A stretch of 41,866 nt of DNA from Anaerolineae bacterium (lineage in GTDB: Bacteria; Chloroflexota; Anaerolineae; B4-G1; SLSP01): assembly GCA_016931185.1 (NCBI GenBank), contig JAFGFI010000317.1, forward strand, positions 1 through 41,866. The letters run 5' to 3'. Shown here piece by piece: positions 24,403 through 33,174 of this stretch. Positions within the stretch are counted from its first letter, which is position 1; the number at the start of each line of letters is the position of its first letter. Position numbers and translations under genes: made by a program. The notes under the pieces were generated by a model, which worked only from the letters and a program-made list of their open reading frames with translations, ran no database searches and was not told the DNA's origin.

Positions 24403-25749
24403 TTAACCTCCATAATCATCCGGCGAGATGTGCGCCGCGGCATCGGCAAATTGCGTCAAGCGATTATTGAAGAATAATTGCACAGTCCCTGTTGGCCCGC
24501 TACGGTGCTTGGATACAATCACGTCGGCAATGTGGGGCTTCTCCGTTTCCGGGTGATAAAGTTCATCACGGTAAATAAACATCACGATGTCCGCGTCTTG
24601 TTCAAGAGAGCCACTTTCGCGAAGGTCGGATAATACCGGGACCTTATCTGCGCGCTGTTCTACGGCGCGGGAGAGCTGCGAACCGGTCATCAAAGGAATA
24701 TCAAGTTCGCGGGCCAGGCCCTTGAGGGAACGCGAGATGTAAGAGACTTCCTGCACCCGGTTATCTGAGCGCATGTCGGATTCCATGAGTTGCAGGTAGT
24801 CCACAAAAGCCACATCCAGGCCACGTTCCGAGGCCAGGCGACGGCACTTAGTACGCAATTGCAATACCGAGATGGAAGGAGTATCGTCAAGGTACATCGG
24901 CAACTCCGATAGATGACCGATAGCTTCGGTAAAACGGGGCCACTCGTCATCCTGCAATTGACCCAGCCGCAATCGCTGCGCGTCAATGCGGCTGAGTTGC
25001 GCCACCAGGCGTTGCACCAGTTGTTCTGCCGACATTTCCAGGCTAAAAAAAGCCGCAGTACGATTTTTCTCCGCCGCTTTGAGAGCGAAAGTCAACATCA
25101 ACGACGTTTTCCCCACCCCAGGGCGCGCCGCGAGAATCAACAAATCCGAGCGTTGGAATCCACCTAGCAGGCGGTCTATGTCACGAAAGCCGGTGGGGAC
25201 GCCCATCGGTTCACCACGATGCGCGTAGAGGTACTCCACCCGGTCATAATAACGCTGTACTACCTCACGCACAGGCTGCAAATCGCGGGCCACGCGCTGC
25301 TGCGAAACGCCGAACAACGCTTTCTCGGAACGATCCACTACCTGCTCAATGGGCAAGGATTCGTCATAGGCGAAACGCGCAATATCGCTGACCGCATCCA
25401 ACAAACGCCGGCGCACGGAAGCCTGCTCCACCAGCCGTCCATAGGACTCAATGTTAATCGCCGAAGGCACTGCATTCAACAGTTGTGAGATATAAGCAGC
25501 GCCTCCCACTGCCTCCAACTGCTCGCATTGTTCCAACTCGGTAGTCAGCGTTAAGAAGTCAATAGGATCTCTACGCTCGTGGATGGTGAGAATAGCCTCA
25601 TACACCCACCGGTGCTTTTGCAGATAGAAGTCTTCAGCACGTAAAAACGAAAGAACCCGGAAGATGCCTTCCGGGTCGATCATTAATGCACCCAAAACAG
25701 CTTCTTCGGCTTCAATGTTATGAGGGACAGTTTTATCCAGGTTTGCCAT
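24403..25749 (-). CDS. dnaB: Replicative DNA helicase DnaB
   Basis: 448 residues. N-terminal DnaB domain (PHNIEAEEAVLGALMIDPEG), a linker helix, and a RecA-like motor with Walker A LAARPGVGKTSLMLTFALKA, Walker B VAFVDYLQLM, SLKGLARELDIPLMTGSQLS with the expected Gln, and DLRESGSLEQDADIVMFIYR. Normal length and no intein. The ATG overlaps the preceding stop as TGATG; a TTG one codon upstream is not needed. Second gene of the replication operon. Confidence 0.97.
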   Translation of the reverse strand: MANLDKTVPHNIEAEEAVLGALMIDPEGIFRVLSFLRAEDFYLQKHRWVYEAILTIHERRDPIDFLTLTTELEQCEQLEAVGGAAYISQLLNAVPSAINIESYGRLVEQASVRRRLLDAVSDIARFAYDESLPIEQVVDRSEKALFGVSQQRVARDLQPVREVVQRYYDRVEYLYAHRGEPMGVPTGFRDIDRLLGGFQRSDLLILAARPGVGKTSLMLTFALKAAEKNRTAAFFSLEMSAEQLVQRLVAQLSRIDAQRLRLGQLQDDEWPRFTEAIGHLSELPMYLDDTPSISVLQLRTKCRRLASERGLDVAFVDYLQLMESDMRSDNRVQEVSYISRSLKGLARELDIPLMTGSQLSRAVEQRADKVPVLSDLRESGSLEQDADIVMFIYRDELYHPETEKPHIADVIVSKHRSGPTGTVQLFFNNRLTQFADAAAHISPDDYGG

Positions 25750-26240
25750 CAATCGGTTGCAATATCATCCAAATTTAGCGAGTTAAGGAAATCTCGGAAG
25801 ACACTCAAATCTTCATCCTTTTTCGCACCGGAAATATCATCTTCCGGTATCACACCGGCCGCATCCATCACCCCCTCTGACACATAAATAGGCACATCCA
25901 GGCGCACCGCGACGGCAATCGCATCACTGGGGCGAGCGTCTATTTCAATTTCTTGTCCCACTACATTTAGCACAAGTTTAGCATAGAAGGTATTATCTAC
26001 TAACTCATGAATATAGATAAACATCAAATCCGCGTTCCAGGCATCCAAAATATTCACAATCAGGTCATGTGTCAAGGGACGCGGAGTTTCTACCCCCTGT
26101 AAACGGAGCGAGATTGCTTCTGCTTCACAGGGGCCAATCCAAATAGGTAAATACCGCTCCACATCTATTTCCTTAAGTACCACAATGCGATGGGGAGAGA
26201 CCAGGCTCATTTGAATAGTTTCCAATGTTACCTCTATCAT
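25749..26240 (-). CDS. Bifunctional nuclease (BFN/DUF151) domain protein
   Basis: 163 residues. Typical BFN text: VVLKEIDVERYLPIWIGPCE AEAI, then RPLTHDLIVNIL, FYAKLVLN, IDARPSDAIAVAVRLDVPIY. A C-terminal acidic tail follows the domain, which by itself is about 130 residues. The start is taken as the ATG at 26240, six bases after AGGAGG. The upstream ATG at 26246 would abut the Shine-Dalgarno. First gene of the operon with dnaB by TGATG overlap. Members are described as DNase/RNase or of unclear function; the link to replication here is by position. Confidence 0.88.
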   Translation of the reverse strand: MIEVTLETIQMSLVSPHRIVVLKEIDVERYLPIWIGPCEAEAISLRLQGVETPRPLTHDLIVNILDAWNADLMFIYIHELVDNTFYAKLVLNVVGQEIEIDARPSDAIAVAVRLDVPIYVSEGVMDAAGVIPEDDISGAKKDEDLSVFRDFLNSLNLDDIATD

Positions 26241-26264
26241 TTTCATCCTCCTGGTAAGTGTGTA

Positions 26265-26461
26265 CGCATAGGGTAACCGTTTAGTCTTGTGAGCGATTAC
26301 CGTTTTCTGTCACCTACTCCAGACAGAAAAGAGGGTTTGGGAGTATTTTTCGTTGGCGGGCTACACCCGCCAACGAAAAATACCTCTTTTCTGCGGCTTT
26401 AGCCGCTTTGCTGCCGTCAATGGCGCCGTTTCCTCACAAAACTAAACGCATACCGCATAGG
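26265..26461. mobile_element. Complete ~181-bp MITE-like element with 8-bp target duplication
   Basis: The element proper is 26273-26453. Termini are GTAACCGTTTAGTCTTGTGA and, inverted, GTATGCGTTTAGTTTTGTGA. Inside are three hairpins: TTTTCTGTC/GACAGAAAA, a long central stem (GTATTTTTCGTTGGCGGG with its complement) and GCGGCT/AGCCGC. CGCATAGG occurs directly on both sides (26265-26272 and 26454-26461), as expected for transposition with an 8-bp duplication. There is no coding capacity, so it would need a transposase in trans. Further copies: 40118-40294 and 41321-41503, partial 17122-17188 and 41733-41787. Confidence 0.8.
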
Positions 26462-26500
26462 TTTCAAGCAGACTGTCAGAAATAACTCTAAACATTATAT

Positions 26501-26740
26501 GGGTGTACTTCATTTGAGTTAGCAGGTGAATAAAACGTATAATGTAAAAATCCGCTTACATCTTACGACAGTATATTCTCCCACTGATGATGAAACACAT
26601 CCATATTATATCGCTAAAACAGGTAATGAATAGGGTACATTTCAGTGGAGTTAGTGGGTACGTCAAACGTCAGACATCAAAATACGCTCCCGTTTGACGT
26701 TTGACGCAAGTCCATTCTCCAACTCAAATGAAACACACCT
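26501..26740. repeat. Nested palindromic units between the bfn and GT-C genes
   Basis: Two ~100-bp units (26501-26602, 26632-26740). The outer ends are inverted repeats: GGGTGTACTTCATTTGAGTT at the left and, reversed at the right, AGGTGTGTTTCATTTGAGTT. The inner ends (TGATGAAACACATCC and AGGGTACATTTCAG) resemble the same termini. Each unit encloses its own smaller palindrome (CGTCAAACG/CGTTTGACG in unit 2). A third, diverged unit seems to follow the kinase at 35732-35825. Confidence 0.6.
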
Positions 26741-26759
26741 TAATGAATTATCAGTAGGA

Positions 26760-28856
26760 TTATGGCACGCGCTTTAGCACCGAGTAGAGGGAGACACGCT
26801 CCCAATAACCCTGGGTAACTTCTGCACTGTGCCAACCTTGACTGGGCAAAATGATTGTCATCTGCCCATCCTTCCCAACCTTGAACCAGTAACGATACTC
26901 ATACTTATCCTGAACTGTCAACTCCGGACCAGGCGCAAAAATCACGCCCACGTTCAAGGTTTCTACTTCCGACAATGGTCCCACGGCGCCCGATGCGGAC
27001 ACATAGTTCCCTTCAAATTGTACTTCAGCAGGTGTAACATGCCAACCCAATTCATAATCCGCCCCTGGATAAGATAGTGCATCCAGCAAATACAAATTAC
27101 CGCTATTATTGTTCCAAACGTAAGCATAAACATAAGCGTAATCAGTGGGGTTGACAATCTGAAATCGTGGCGCCCACGTCTTTCCATAAAAGTACGCATA
27201 CGCCTCCAGACCGGCATCGTACGCGCCGGCATTGAGCCGCCACACCTCCAACAGACGACGCCCATCAAACAAATCGCCCTGTATTACCTGGGACAATTTA
27301 TCATAATAGGCCGCCAGATGAGGATCCTCAATCCGGTTTTCACCATAGGTCAAGGTCTCGATATATCCCGCCGGCAACACTCGTCCAAAGTGACCAATAT
27401 ACCAGTCGGGATCTGCCGGGGGCAAGCGCGCGAGCAGGGCATCTCCCAAAGCCAGCAAATCCACCACATGGACCTGTGGCCCGGCAAAATAACCCAAAAA
27501 ACCCACCGATCCCTTCACAACCACCGCGTTACCCATCTGACGCATAGCCCGGCCTTCAATCGCCCAATCATGATCTGGAAACGGTGCGCCATTTCCGGAT
27601 GGCGCCCCATTTCCGAATGGCGCCCCCACCTGGAACGCGCGCAGCAGACCTGTATTATGATAATAGTTCGCGCGTTCGTCGATGATGCCACGGCCCCGCA
27701 CCCAACCATCCTCGAAACCAGTGCGCGCGCCAATTTCCCCCTGTGCCCGAACAGGCGAATAAGGTGATAGTAGCCCCACCACCACCACCAAAACAAAACC
27801 TGTGGCCTGATAAACGGGCTTGAGATCGGCTAATCGCTCGCTGCTTACCCCTATCACCACAGCAGCCAGTAAGGGCGCGGTCAAAAAACGCCCACTCATA
27901 AAATCACCACCGACATAAACCACATACAACACATAGAGCAAGCTGCCGATAGCTATAGGTATATTGCGCCACTCACGTGCAAACCAGGGACACAACAGCC
28001 CCCCCACAATCGTCACCAGGGTCAGGGGATCAGCAGTCAAAGAATTCAATAAGTAAACGATACCCTCTTCCACCAATGCCTGGCGACTGATCAGCGCGGC
28101 ATTTAATTTCGCATAGGCGGTATTAGGGAATAAGAATCCATAATAGAACAGTGAAAAGAGTTCCCAGAGCAGCAGTGGCCATGCCCCCAATACCATAACG
28201 GCAACAACACGCCATTCACGCAGTTTGGAAATAACGTCTGTATACTGGGTATAATATCGAATTAGAGCATATAGGAGCATCGGAAGATAAAGCAGAAACG
28301 TATCCGAACGATTGACTATCCCCAATGCAGCGATGAAGGACAACCAAAACAAAGTTCGTCGCAGACTTAGATCAGAATGTATGTAAATAATCAGAAAGAG
28401 TGTGAGCAAAAGATGAGTTAATGGATTTTCCAAGCCTGAAGTAGAATAATCAGTAAATGCTTTGGATAATGCAAACACCATAATCCCCCATCCCATCAGG
28501 TAGGGGACTCGCGCCAGATATAGGGCAACGAGCAATACTGTTAAGAGTGAAATCCCGATAGAAAGCAGCAGGCTGGAAAAGAAAATCTCGCGCGTGATCG
28601 CGTAGATACCGGATAGCAATAACATCCACAAAGGATGTGTATAGGTCTGCACTCGCTCTCCCACGTTCCACGTTAGACCATAGCCATTGATAAAATTGTC
28701 TACTGTGCGAAATGTAATGTAGGCATCATCAGATAGCCAGGCATTAGATACAACAACACCGGCATAGCCGGTGAGAAGCAACATCAGTATCGCAGTGTAG
28801 AGTGTCGGCGATGATTGACAGGCAGAGATATCCATCCTGCTTTTTTTTGAGTACAT
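26760..28856 (-). CDS. GT-C-type polytopic membrane glycosyltransferase-like protein
   Basis: 698 residues with about ten or more membrane helices in the first ~400 and a large soluble C-terminal part. After the first helix comes WLSDDAYITFRTVDNFINGY with GLTWNVGERVQTYTHPLWM. This DD-containing loop and the 'GYGLxxNxGERVxxYT' run are typical of GT-C transferases of the AftB-like/PMT-like kind, which use polyprenyl-linked sugars outside the membrane. The start at ATG 28856 lies 2 bases after the stop of the upstream gene; a TTG 13 codons upstream would overlap that gene. A small in-frame repeat (GAPFGNGAPSGNGAPF) lies mid-protein. Last gene of the yebC-ruv operon by spacing. Family reading is fair; donor and acceptor are unknown. 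Confidence 0.72.
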   Translation of the reverse strand: MYSKKSRMDISACQSSPTLYTAILMLLLTGYAGVVVSNAWLSDDAYITFRTVDNFINGYGLTWNVGERVQTYTHPLWMLLLSGIYAITREIFFSSLLLSIGISLLTVLLVALYLARVPYLMGWGIMVFALSKAFTDYSTSGLENPLTHLLLTLFLIIYIHSDLSLRRTLFWLSFIAALGIVNRSDTFLLYLPMLLYALIRYYTQYTDVISKLREWRVVAVMVLGAWPLLLWELFSLFYYGFLFPNTAYAKLNAALISRQALVEEGIVYLLNSLTADPLTLVTIVGGLLCPWFAREWRNIPIAIGSLLYVLYVVYVGGDFMSGRFLTAPLLAAVVIGVSSERLADLKPVYQATGFVLVVVVGLLSPYSPVRAQGEIGARTGFEDGWVRGRGIIDERANYYHNTGLLRAFQVGAPFGNGAPSGNGAPFPDHDWAIEGRAMRQMGNAVVVKGSVGFLGYFAGPQVHVVDLLALGDALLARLPPADPDWYIGHFGRVLPAGYIETLTYGENRIEDPHLAAYYDKLSQVIQGDLFDGRRLLEVWRLNAGAYDAGLEAYAYFYGKTWAPRFQIVNPTDYAYVYAYVWNNNSGNLYLLDALSYPGADYELGWHVTPAEVQFEGNYVSASGAVGPLSEVETLNVGVIFAPGPELTVQDKYEYRYWFKVGKDGQMTIILPSQGWHSAEVTQGYWERVSLYSVLKRVP
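27583..27625. repeat. 18-bp tandem repeat inside the GT-C gene
   Basis: GGTGCGCCATTTCCGGAT, then GGCGCCCCATTTCCGAAT, then a partial GGCGCCC. It keeps the frame and encodes GAPFGNGAPSGNGAPF. It probably arose by slippage in an extracytoplasmic loop. Confidence 0.7.
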
Positions 28857-28858
28857 AC

Positions 28859-30028
28859 TTATGGCATTACCAAATGCGCGGCGTGCTGATCCCAAGCATA
28901 CGTATATAGAAGTGCCGCCGACCAGTAGGAATCTGTATCCCAGGCAATATGCCCCAACATACCGGTACGCTGCACATAGGGCAGAACAGCCGCAAGCCCG
29001 GCACGATCAACATGACCGTGTTCTGCTGCCTCGGCAATCGCTGCCGCCAAAAGGTAGACAGCCTCATACGTGGGTAGTGCATAAGGGCCAGGATCGGGAA
29101 CGTGAGGCCCTACTGCCAGATACGCAGCGCGCCACGCTTCACTATCTGGAATATCACGGGGGAACGGATAAGGGGTGATAAATCGGGTTCCCGCTCCTGC
29201 TTCTCCTACAACCGTTCCAAAATCTGCAGCCGCTAATTCCGGCCCGCCGACACACATACCTGACCAGTCCTCGGATGCCCACTGTTGTAATCGCTCCGCC
29301 GCTAGAATCGGATCGAGCCGATTCAGAACAAGCTGTGGCGCAATAGGAAGCTGGCGATAGCCATACAGGGCCGCCACATCCTCCAATTCAGAGACAAGTG
29401 GATCTACTCCCCAATAGGCAACAGAGCGCGATTCGGAGATCGCGTTGGGATCGCTTCCTCCACCGGCAGCCACCATCGCTTCCGCCATCTTACGTGGAGA
29501 CGGCGCTAGGTGCCAGGCAGGCGCCGTCGTCTTGGTAATCCACGCGCTAATCACCAACAAAGACGTCTCCACCGCCCCATATATAGGAGCCGCCACTTCC
29601 GTCGTCTGCTGTCGGTAATGCCCAATCACTCCTACGACTTCGAGATCAGTAGCCAGATTACGCGCTACACTACGGGCTAATTCGGGATCGGCACGATCGT
29701 CGTAGGCTACCAGAGCCAGCCTCCAGCCCCCCACCCCACCGGCTACGTTAATCTCTCGTACAGCCAACCGGGCCGCATAAATAGCATCATAGCCAATGTA
29801 ACGATAACGTCCTTCAAAAGGAGCCACCAGGCCAATTTTGAGTACGCGGGGTAACGGAGGAGGAAAACAAGCCGTTAGTAAGAACAGAATGAGGAGTAAC
29901 GTAAAACGGAATGCGATAAATTGCGAAATGCGAAGTGTGAGGTGTGAGATATGAAGACACTCATAGATTACAGCGGATAAAGAGGCTCGCCGATCACGCC
30001 TTTCTTGCCAGATAACATTGTGGACCAT
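28859..30028 (-). CDS. Branched-chain amino-acid-type substrate-binding lipoprotein
   Basis: 389 residues in frame. The hydrophobic run FRFTLLLILFLLTAC gives a lipobox (Cys54). A type-I periplasmic-binding fold follows: KIGLVAPFEGRYRYIGYDAI, AVREINVAGGVGGWRLALVA, YDDRADPELARSVARNL, VVGVIGH, LPTYEAVYLLAAAIAEAAEH. Relatives feed ABC importers or sensors, but no transporter genes are near. The ATG at 30028 places about 40 odd residues before the signal sequence. The true start may be a rare codon nearer the hydrophobic run; no ATG/GTG/TTG fits there. Six bases after ruvA and two before the GT-C gene. Confidence 0.78.
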   Translation of the reverse strand: MVHNVIWQERRDRRASLSAVIYECLHISHLTLRISQFIAFRFTLLLILFLLTACFPPPLPRVLKIGLVAPFEGRYRYIGYDAIYAARLAVREINVAGGVGGWRLALVAYDDRADPELARSVARNLATDLEVVGVIGHYRQQTTEVAAPIYGAVETSLLVISAWITKTTAPAWHLAPSPRKMAEAMVAAGGGSDPNAISESRSVAYWGVDPLVSELEDVAALYGYRQLPIAPQLVLNRLDPILAAERLQQWASEDWSGMCVGGPELAAADFGTVVGEAGAGTRFITPYPFPRDIPDSEAWRAAYLAVGPHVPDPGPYALPTYEAVYLLAAAIAEAAEHGHVDRAGLAAVLPYVQRTGMLGHIAWDTDSYWSAALLYTYAWDQHAAHLVMP

Positions 30029-30034
30029 GTATGA

Positions 30035-30601
30035 CTACTGCCCTAGCATTGCCAGAGCGCGGCGAATCTTTTCATCCAGCGTGAGAGGCTCCTCGCGGGG
30101 AATTTGCTGAAGTGCGCGTTGAGCCTCCACAATACTGAAACCCAGTGCCGTCAGTGCAGCAATCACGTCCGCGTCATCATCTGTGATATGCACCGCCGCC
30201 ACACCTTGCCGTTTCAACTTATCCTTCAAATGCAATACAATGGCTTCACCCGTCCTACGTCCCACACCAGGCGCGCGAGCCAATACTTCTGGCTGTTTGT
30301 TAAGAATAGCAGAGCGTAATGTATCCAACGAAAGCGTACTCATCACACTCAATGCGGCTTTTGGCCCTACTCCGGAAACACCTAACAACATCTCAAATAG
30401 AGTCTTTTGCTCAAGTTCCAAAAATCCGTAAAGAGTTAACTCATTTTCACGCACATGGAGATACGTATAGAGGATGGTCCGTGAACCAACCCGCAAATCA
30501 AGGTTGGTAGGCACATTCACTGCAAAACCCACCCCACTTATATCAAGAATAACCAGGGTATCCTCAAAGCTGATAACTTTGCCTTCAAGTCGTGCAATCA
30601 T
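30035..30601 (-). CDS. ruvA: Holliday junction branch-migration protein RuvA
   Basis: 188 residues. Domain I (MIARLEGKVISFEDTLVILD, VGFAVNVP), two helix-hairpin-helix motifs (LLGVSGVGPKAALSVMSTL and LARAPGVGRRTGEAIVLHLK) and a C-terminal RuvB-contacting three-helix domain (DVIAALTALGFSIVEAQRAL). Normal length. The ATG at 30601 has GAGG at a good distance; a GTG one codon upstream is an alternative. RuvA binds four-way junctions and guides RuvB, which is not in this window. Fifteen bases after ruvC. Confidence 0.96.
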   Translation of the reverse strand: MIARLEGKVISFEDTLVILDISGVGFAVNVPTNLDLRVGSRTILYTYLHVRENELTLYGFLELEQKTLFEMLLGVSGVGPKAALSVMSTLSLDTLRSAILNKQPEVLARAPGVGRRTGEAIVLHLKDKLKRQGVAAVHITDDDADVIAALTALGFSIVEAQRALQQIPREEPLTLDEKIRRALAMLGQ

Positions 30602-30616
30602 CACAACCTCAATCTC

Positions 30617-31114
30617 TTAACGGATATTCTCCAGCAGATCATCAAGCCGGGCGCGATGTAAACAGCAAATAGCCACTGCCGCAGCATCAGCAGCATCATC
30701 GGGGCGGGGAACCTCCGCAAGCCCTAGCAACATTCGCACCATCTCTTGCACCTGTTGCTTTCCTGCATTCCCGTATCCCGTCACAGCCTCTTTGACCTGC
30801 ATAGGTGTATATTCAGCAATCGGTAAATCAGCATCAGCCAGGGCCAACAACGTGACCCCCCGCGCGTGTCCCACAGCCATAGCCGTCCGTGCATTCCGGC
30901 TAAAGAACAACTGCTCAACTGCTGATGCATCCGGGCAATAAGTCGCAATAACGTTCTGCAAGCCGGTGTAAATTTGCTGTAAGCGGGAAGGGAGGGAAGT
31001 CTTCGCTGGAGTTCGCACCACACCGATGGTAACCAAGCATAACTCCCCTCCCGCTTCCTCTACCACTGCATAACCAGTAATAGCGGTACCGGGGTCAATC
31101 CCCAAAACACGCAT
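30617..31114 (-). CDS. ruvC: Crossover junction endonuclease RuvC
   Basis: 165 residues. RNase-H-like fold with catalytic acids in MRVLGIDPGTAITGYAVVE (Asp7), AVEQLFFSRNARTAMAVGHA (Glu) and PRPDDAADAAAVAICC (Asp pair). QVKEAVTGYGNAGKQQVQEM is the conserved substrate loop. It cuts Holliday junctions made by RecA and branch-migrated by RuvAB. Between yebC and ruvA with 13- and 15-base gaps, a widespread order. Confidence 0.97.
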   Translation of the reverse strand: MRVLGIDPGTAITGYAVVEEAGGELCLVTIGVVRTPAKTSLPSRLQQIYTGLQNVIATYCPDASAVEQLFFSRNARTAMAVGHARGVTLLALADADLPIAEYTPMQVKEAVTGYGNAGKQQVQEMVRMLLGLAEVPRPDDAADAAAVAICCLHRARLDDLLENIR

Positions 31115-31127
31115 AAAGTCCGTTAGG

Positions 31128-31895
31128 TTATTCCATAGAAGCCGCGAAGGCTGCCACAGCTTCCTCGGTCATCTCTAAATTAGAGAAAACACGCCGCACA
31201 TCATCCAGTTCTTCAAGGCTAGAAATCAATTTGAGAACCTGGACAGCGTTCTTAGGCTCAAGCGCAACTTCATTCTGGGGCATCATCACCAGTTCTGCAC
31301 TACTAACGGGAATACCAGCTTCCTGCAATCCCTGGCTGACCGCGTGCAGTTCAGTATCTTCGGTGTACACTTCGTGGTCATCCTCATCATCCCCTTCTAC
31401 TACATCATCCGCACCAACTTCCACAGCGGTCTCAAAAAGCTTATCGAAATCCACTGCACTGGGAACGCTGACTACACCTTTACGATTGAACTGCCAGGCA
31501 ACCGCGCCAGGATTGGAAAGTGATCCGCCAGATCGAGAAAGCGCGTGGCGTAAAGAAGCCACCGAGCGATTGCGATTATCAGTCATCACGTCAATCAATA
31601 TCGCCACCCCATTTGGGCCATAACCCTCATAGGTCATCTCAATAATCTCGGCTGCGTCTTTATCTTCACCCGTACCCCGCTTTATGGCGCGATCGATATT
31701 TCCCTTTGGCATCCCCATAGAACGTGCTTTATCCAACACCATCCGCAGATGAATATTACTATCAGGATCGCCGCCACCACCTTCACGCACCGCAATCACA
31801 ATTTCGCGGGCAAGCTTAGTAAACACAGCTCCCCGCTTTGCATCATTTGACTCCTTCTTCCGTCGAATAGTAGCCCAATGGCTATGACCAGACAT
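31128..31895 (-). CDS. yebC: YebC/PmpR-family protein
   Basis: 255 residues. Opens with MSGHSHWATIRRKKESNDAK RGAVFTKLAREIVIAVREGG and contains GMPKGNIDRAIKRGTGE and YEGYGPNGVAILIDVMTDNR, all signatures of the family. Described as a transcriptional regulator and, in recent work, as a factor easing ribosome stalling. AAGGAGG precedes the ATG by about five bases. First gene of the yebC-ruvC-ruvA unit. I found no convincing promoter in the ~200 bases upstream (31896-32101). Confidence 0.96.
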   Translation of the reverse strand: MSGHSHWATIRRKKESNDAKRGAVFTKLAREIVIAVREGGGGDPDSNIHLRMVLDKARSMGMPKGNIDRAIKRGTGEDKDAAEIIEMTYEGYGPNGVAILIDVMTDNRNRSVASLRHALSRSGGSLSNPGAVAWQFNRKGVVSVPSAVDFDKLFETAVEVGADDVVEGDDEDDHEVYTEDTELHAVSQGLQEAGIPVSSAELVMMPQNEVALEPKNAVQVLKLISSLEELDDVRRVFSNLEMTEEAVAAFAASME

Positions 31896-32101
31896 AGAAC
31901 CTCCTTATCATCCTCTCTTAGATAGAAATTTAAACTGCTCAGGCGGGCCACACTTTTACACCTGAAATACTACATAAATTATCAAGACCCGTGTTATTAA
32001 ATAATATGTTAAGCGCGATCCACCTGAGTCGAGTAGTTATTCTCAATCAGCGTAATTTATGGCTTACATAACACAGGGTAAACGAAAGCTAACCGGGCGA
32101 T

Positions 32102-33064
32102 CTAGTATTCGCCCGGTTGTTGGGAGCCTAATCGTGCCCCCACAAAATCCTGTTTACCGTGTACAAATAGCGCGCCGTTCATTGGACGCTTTCCAGCCAT
32201 CTGCACCTGCAGTAAGCTCAATGCTCCCTCACCGGTTACGACGGCCGGTATATCCTGCCAGAGAAAAACCGTGCCAGGTTGTAATCGTAGCATATTCATA
32301 TCCTGTGGAACAACTTGTGCCTGGAAAATCTTGAAACGTTCCCCCTTCCAGGTTGTGTAAGCCCCCGGTAATGGAGCAAACGCGCGCACCTGACGACTGA
32401 TATGTTCTGCCGATTGCATCCAATCAATACAGGCCGCCTCTTTTGGCAAACGGTGCGTGATAGTAATTCCATCTTCCGGCTGCGGCTCCGGCACCAATTG
32501 CCCATCCATATAGACCGGCAACACTTCAAGTAACAACTCCGCACCCAGTGCCGCCAGACGAGCTTCTAATTCGCCGGCAGTTTCGGATGCCCCAATCGGC
32601 ATCTCACGCTGTGCCAAAATAGGACCGGTATCGATACCGGCATCCATCTTCATAATAGTGACGCCAGTCACAGTCTCCCCGCCCATAATCGCACCTTGAA
32701 TCGGTGTAGCACCACGCCACCGAGGTAGTAACGAAGCATGAACATTCAATACGCCCAAAGGTGAAATATTCAAAACAGAACGAGGCAATATCAGGCCATA
32801 AGCCGCCACCACAATCAAATCCGGTGCCCAAGTACGAATTTTCTCCACCGCTGCAATATCCTTACGCAAGCGCGTGGGCTGAAAAACGGGAATTCCCTCA
32901 GCCAATGCATAGGCTTTTACAGGAGGCGGCGTCAAACGCTGACCACGCCCTGCCGGACGATCTGGTTGCGTTACAACGCCAACGACAGAATAATGGATTG
33001 CTAACTTCTCCAATGTCGGGAGTGCAAATTCAGGTGTTCCCATAAAAACAATACGTGATTCCAT
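32102..33064 (-). CDS. fmt: Methionyl-tRNA formyltransferase
   Basis: 320 residues. FMGTPEFALPTLEKL, VVTQPDRPAGRGQRLTPPPV, AYGLILP, then LNVHASLLPRWRGATPIQGA with the catalytic Asn and His, and GVTIMKMDAGIDTGPIL with the catalytic Asp. The C-terminal OB-like domain (PLPGAYTTWKGERFKIFQAQ) is complete. It formylates initiator Met-tRNA with 10-formyl-tetrahydrofolate. The start is the ATG at 33064 (MESRIVF); in-frame codons upstream lie in the spacer shared with the divergent kinase. Single gene. Confidence 0.96.
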   Translation of the reverse strand: MESRIVFMGTPEFALPTLEKLAIHYSVVGVVTQPDRPAGRGQRLTPPPVKAYALAEGIPVFQPTRLRKDIAAVEKIRTWAPDLIVVAAYGLILPRSVLNISPLGVLNVHASLLPRWRGATPIQGAIMGGETVTGVTIMKMDAGIDTGPILAQREMPIGASETAGELEARLAALGAELLLEVLPVYMDGQLVPEPQPEDGITITHRLPKEAACIDWMQSAEHISRQVRAFAPLPGAYTTWKGERFKIFQAQVVPQDMNMLRLQPGTVFLWQDIPAVVTGEGALSLLQVQMAGKRPMNGALFVHGKQDFVGARLGSQQPGEY

Positions 33065-33174
33065 GCACCCCATTTTATCATAAGGCGAAAAAGGAACAAG
33101 TAACAATCCTCGAAAACCCATGTGCAAAATGCGCAATGTGAATTTTATGGTATCATGTATTGAGGAGAATCGTA

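Noticed and set aside
28859..30028. An ABC importer operon around the binding lipoprotein
   Set aside because: No permease or ATPase gene on either side; the neighbours are ruvA and a GT-C-type protein.
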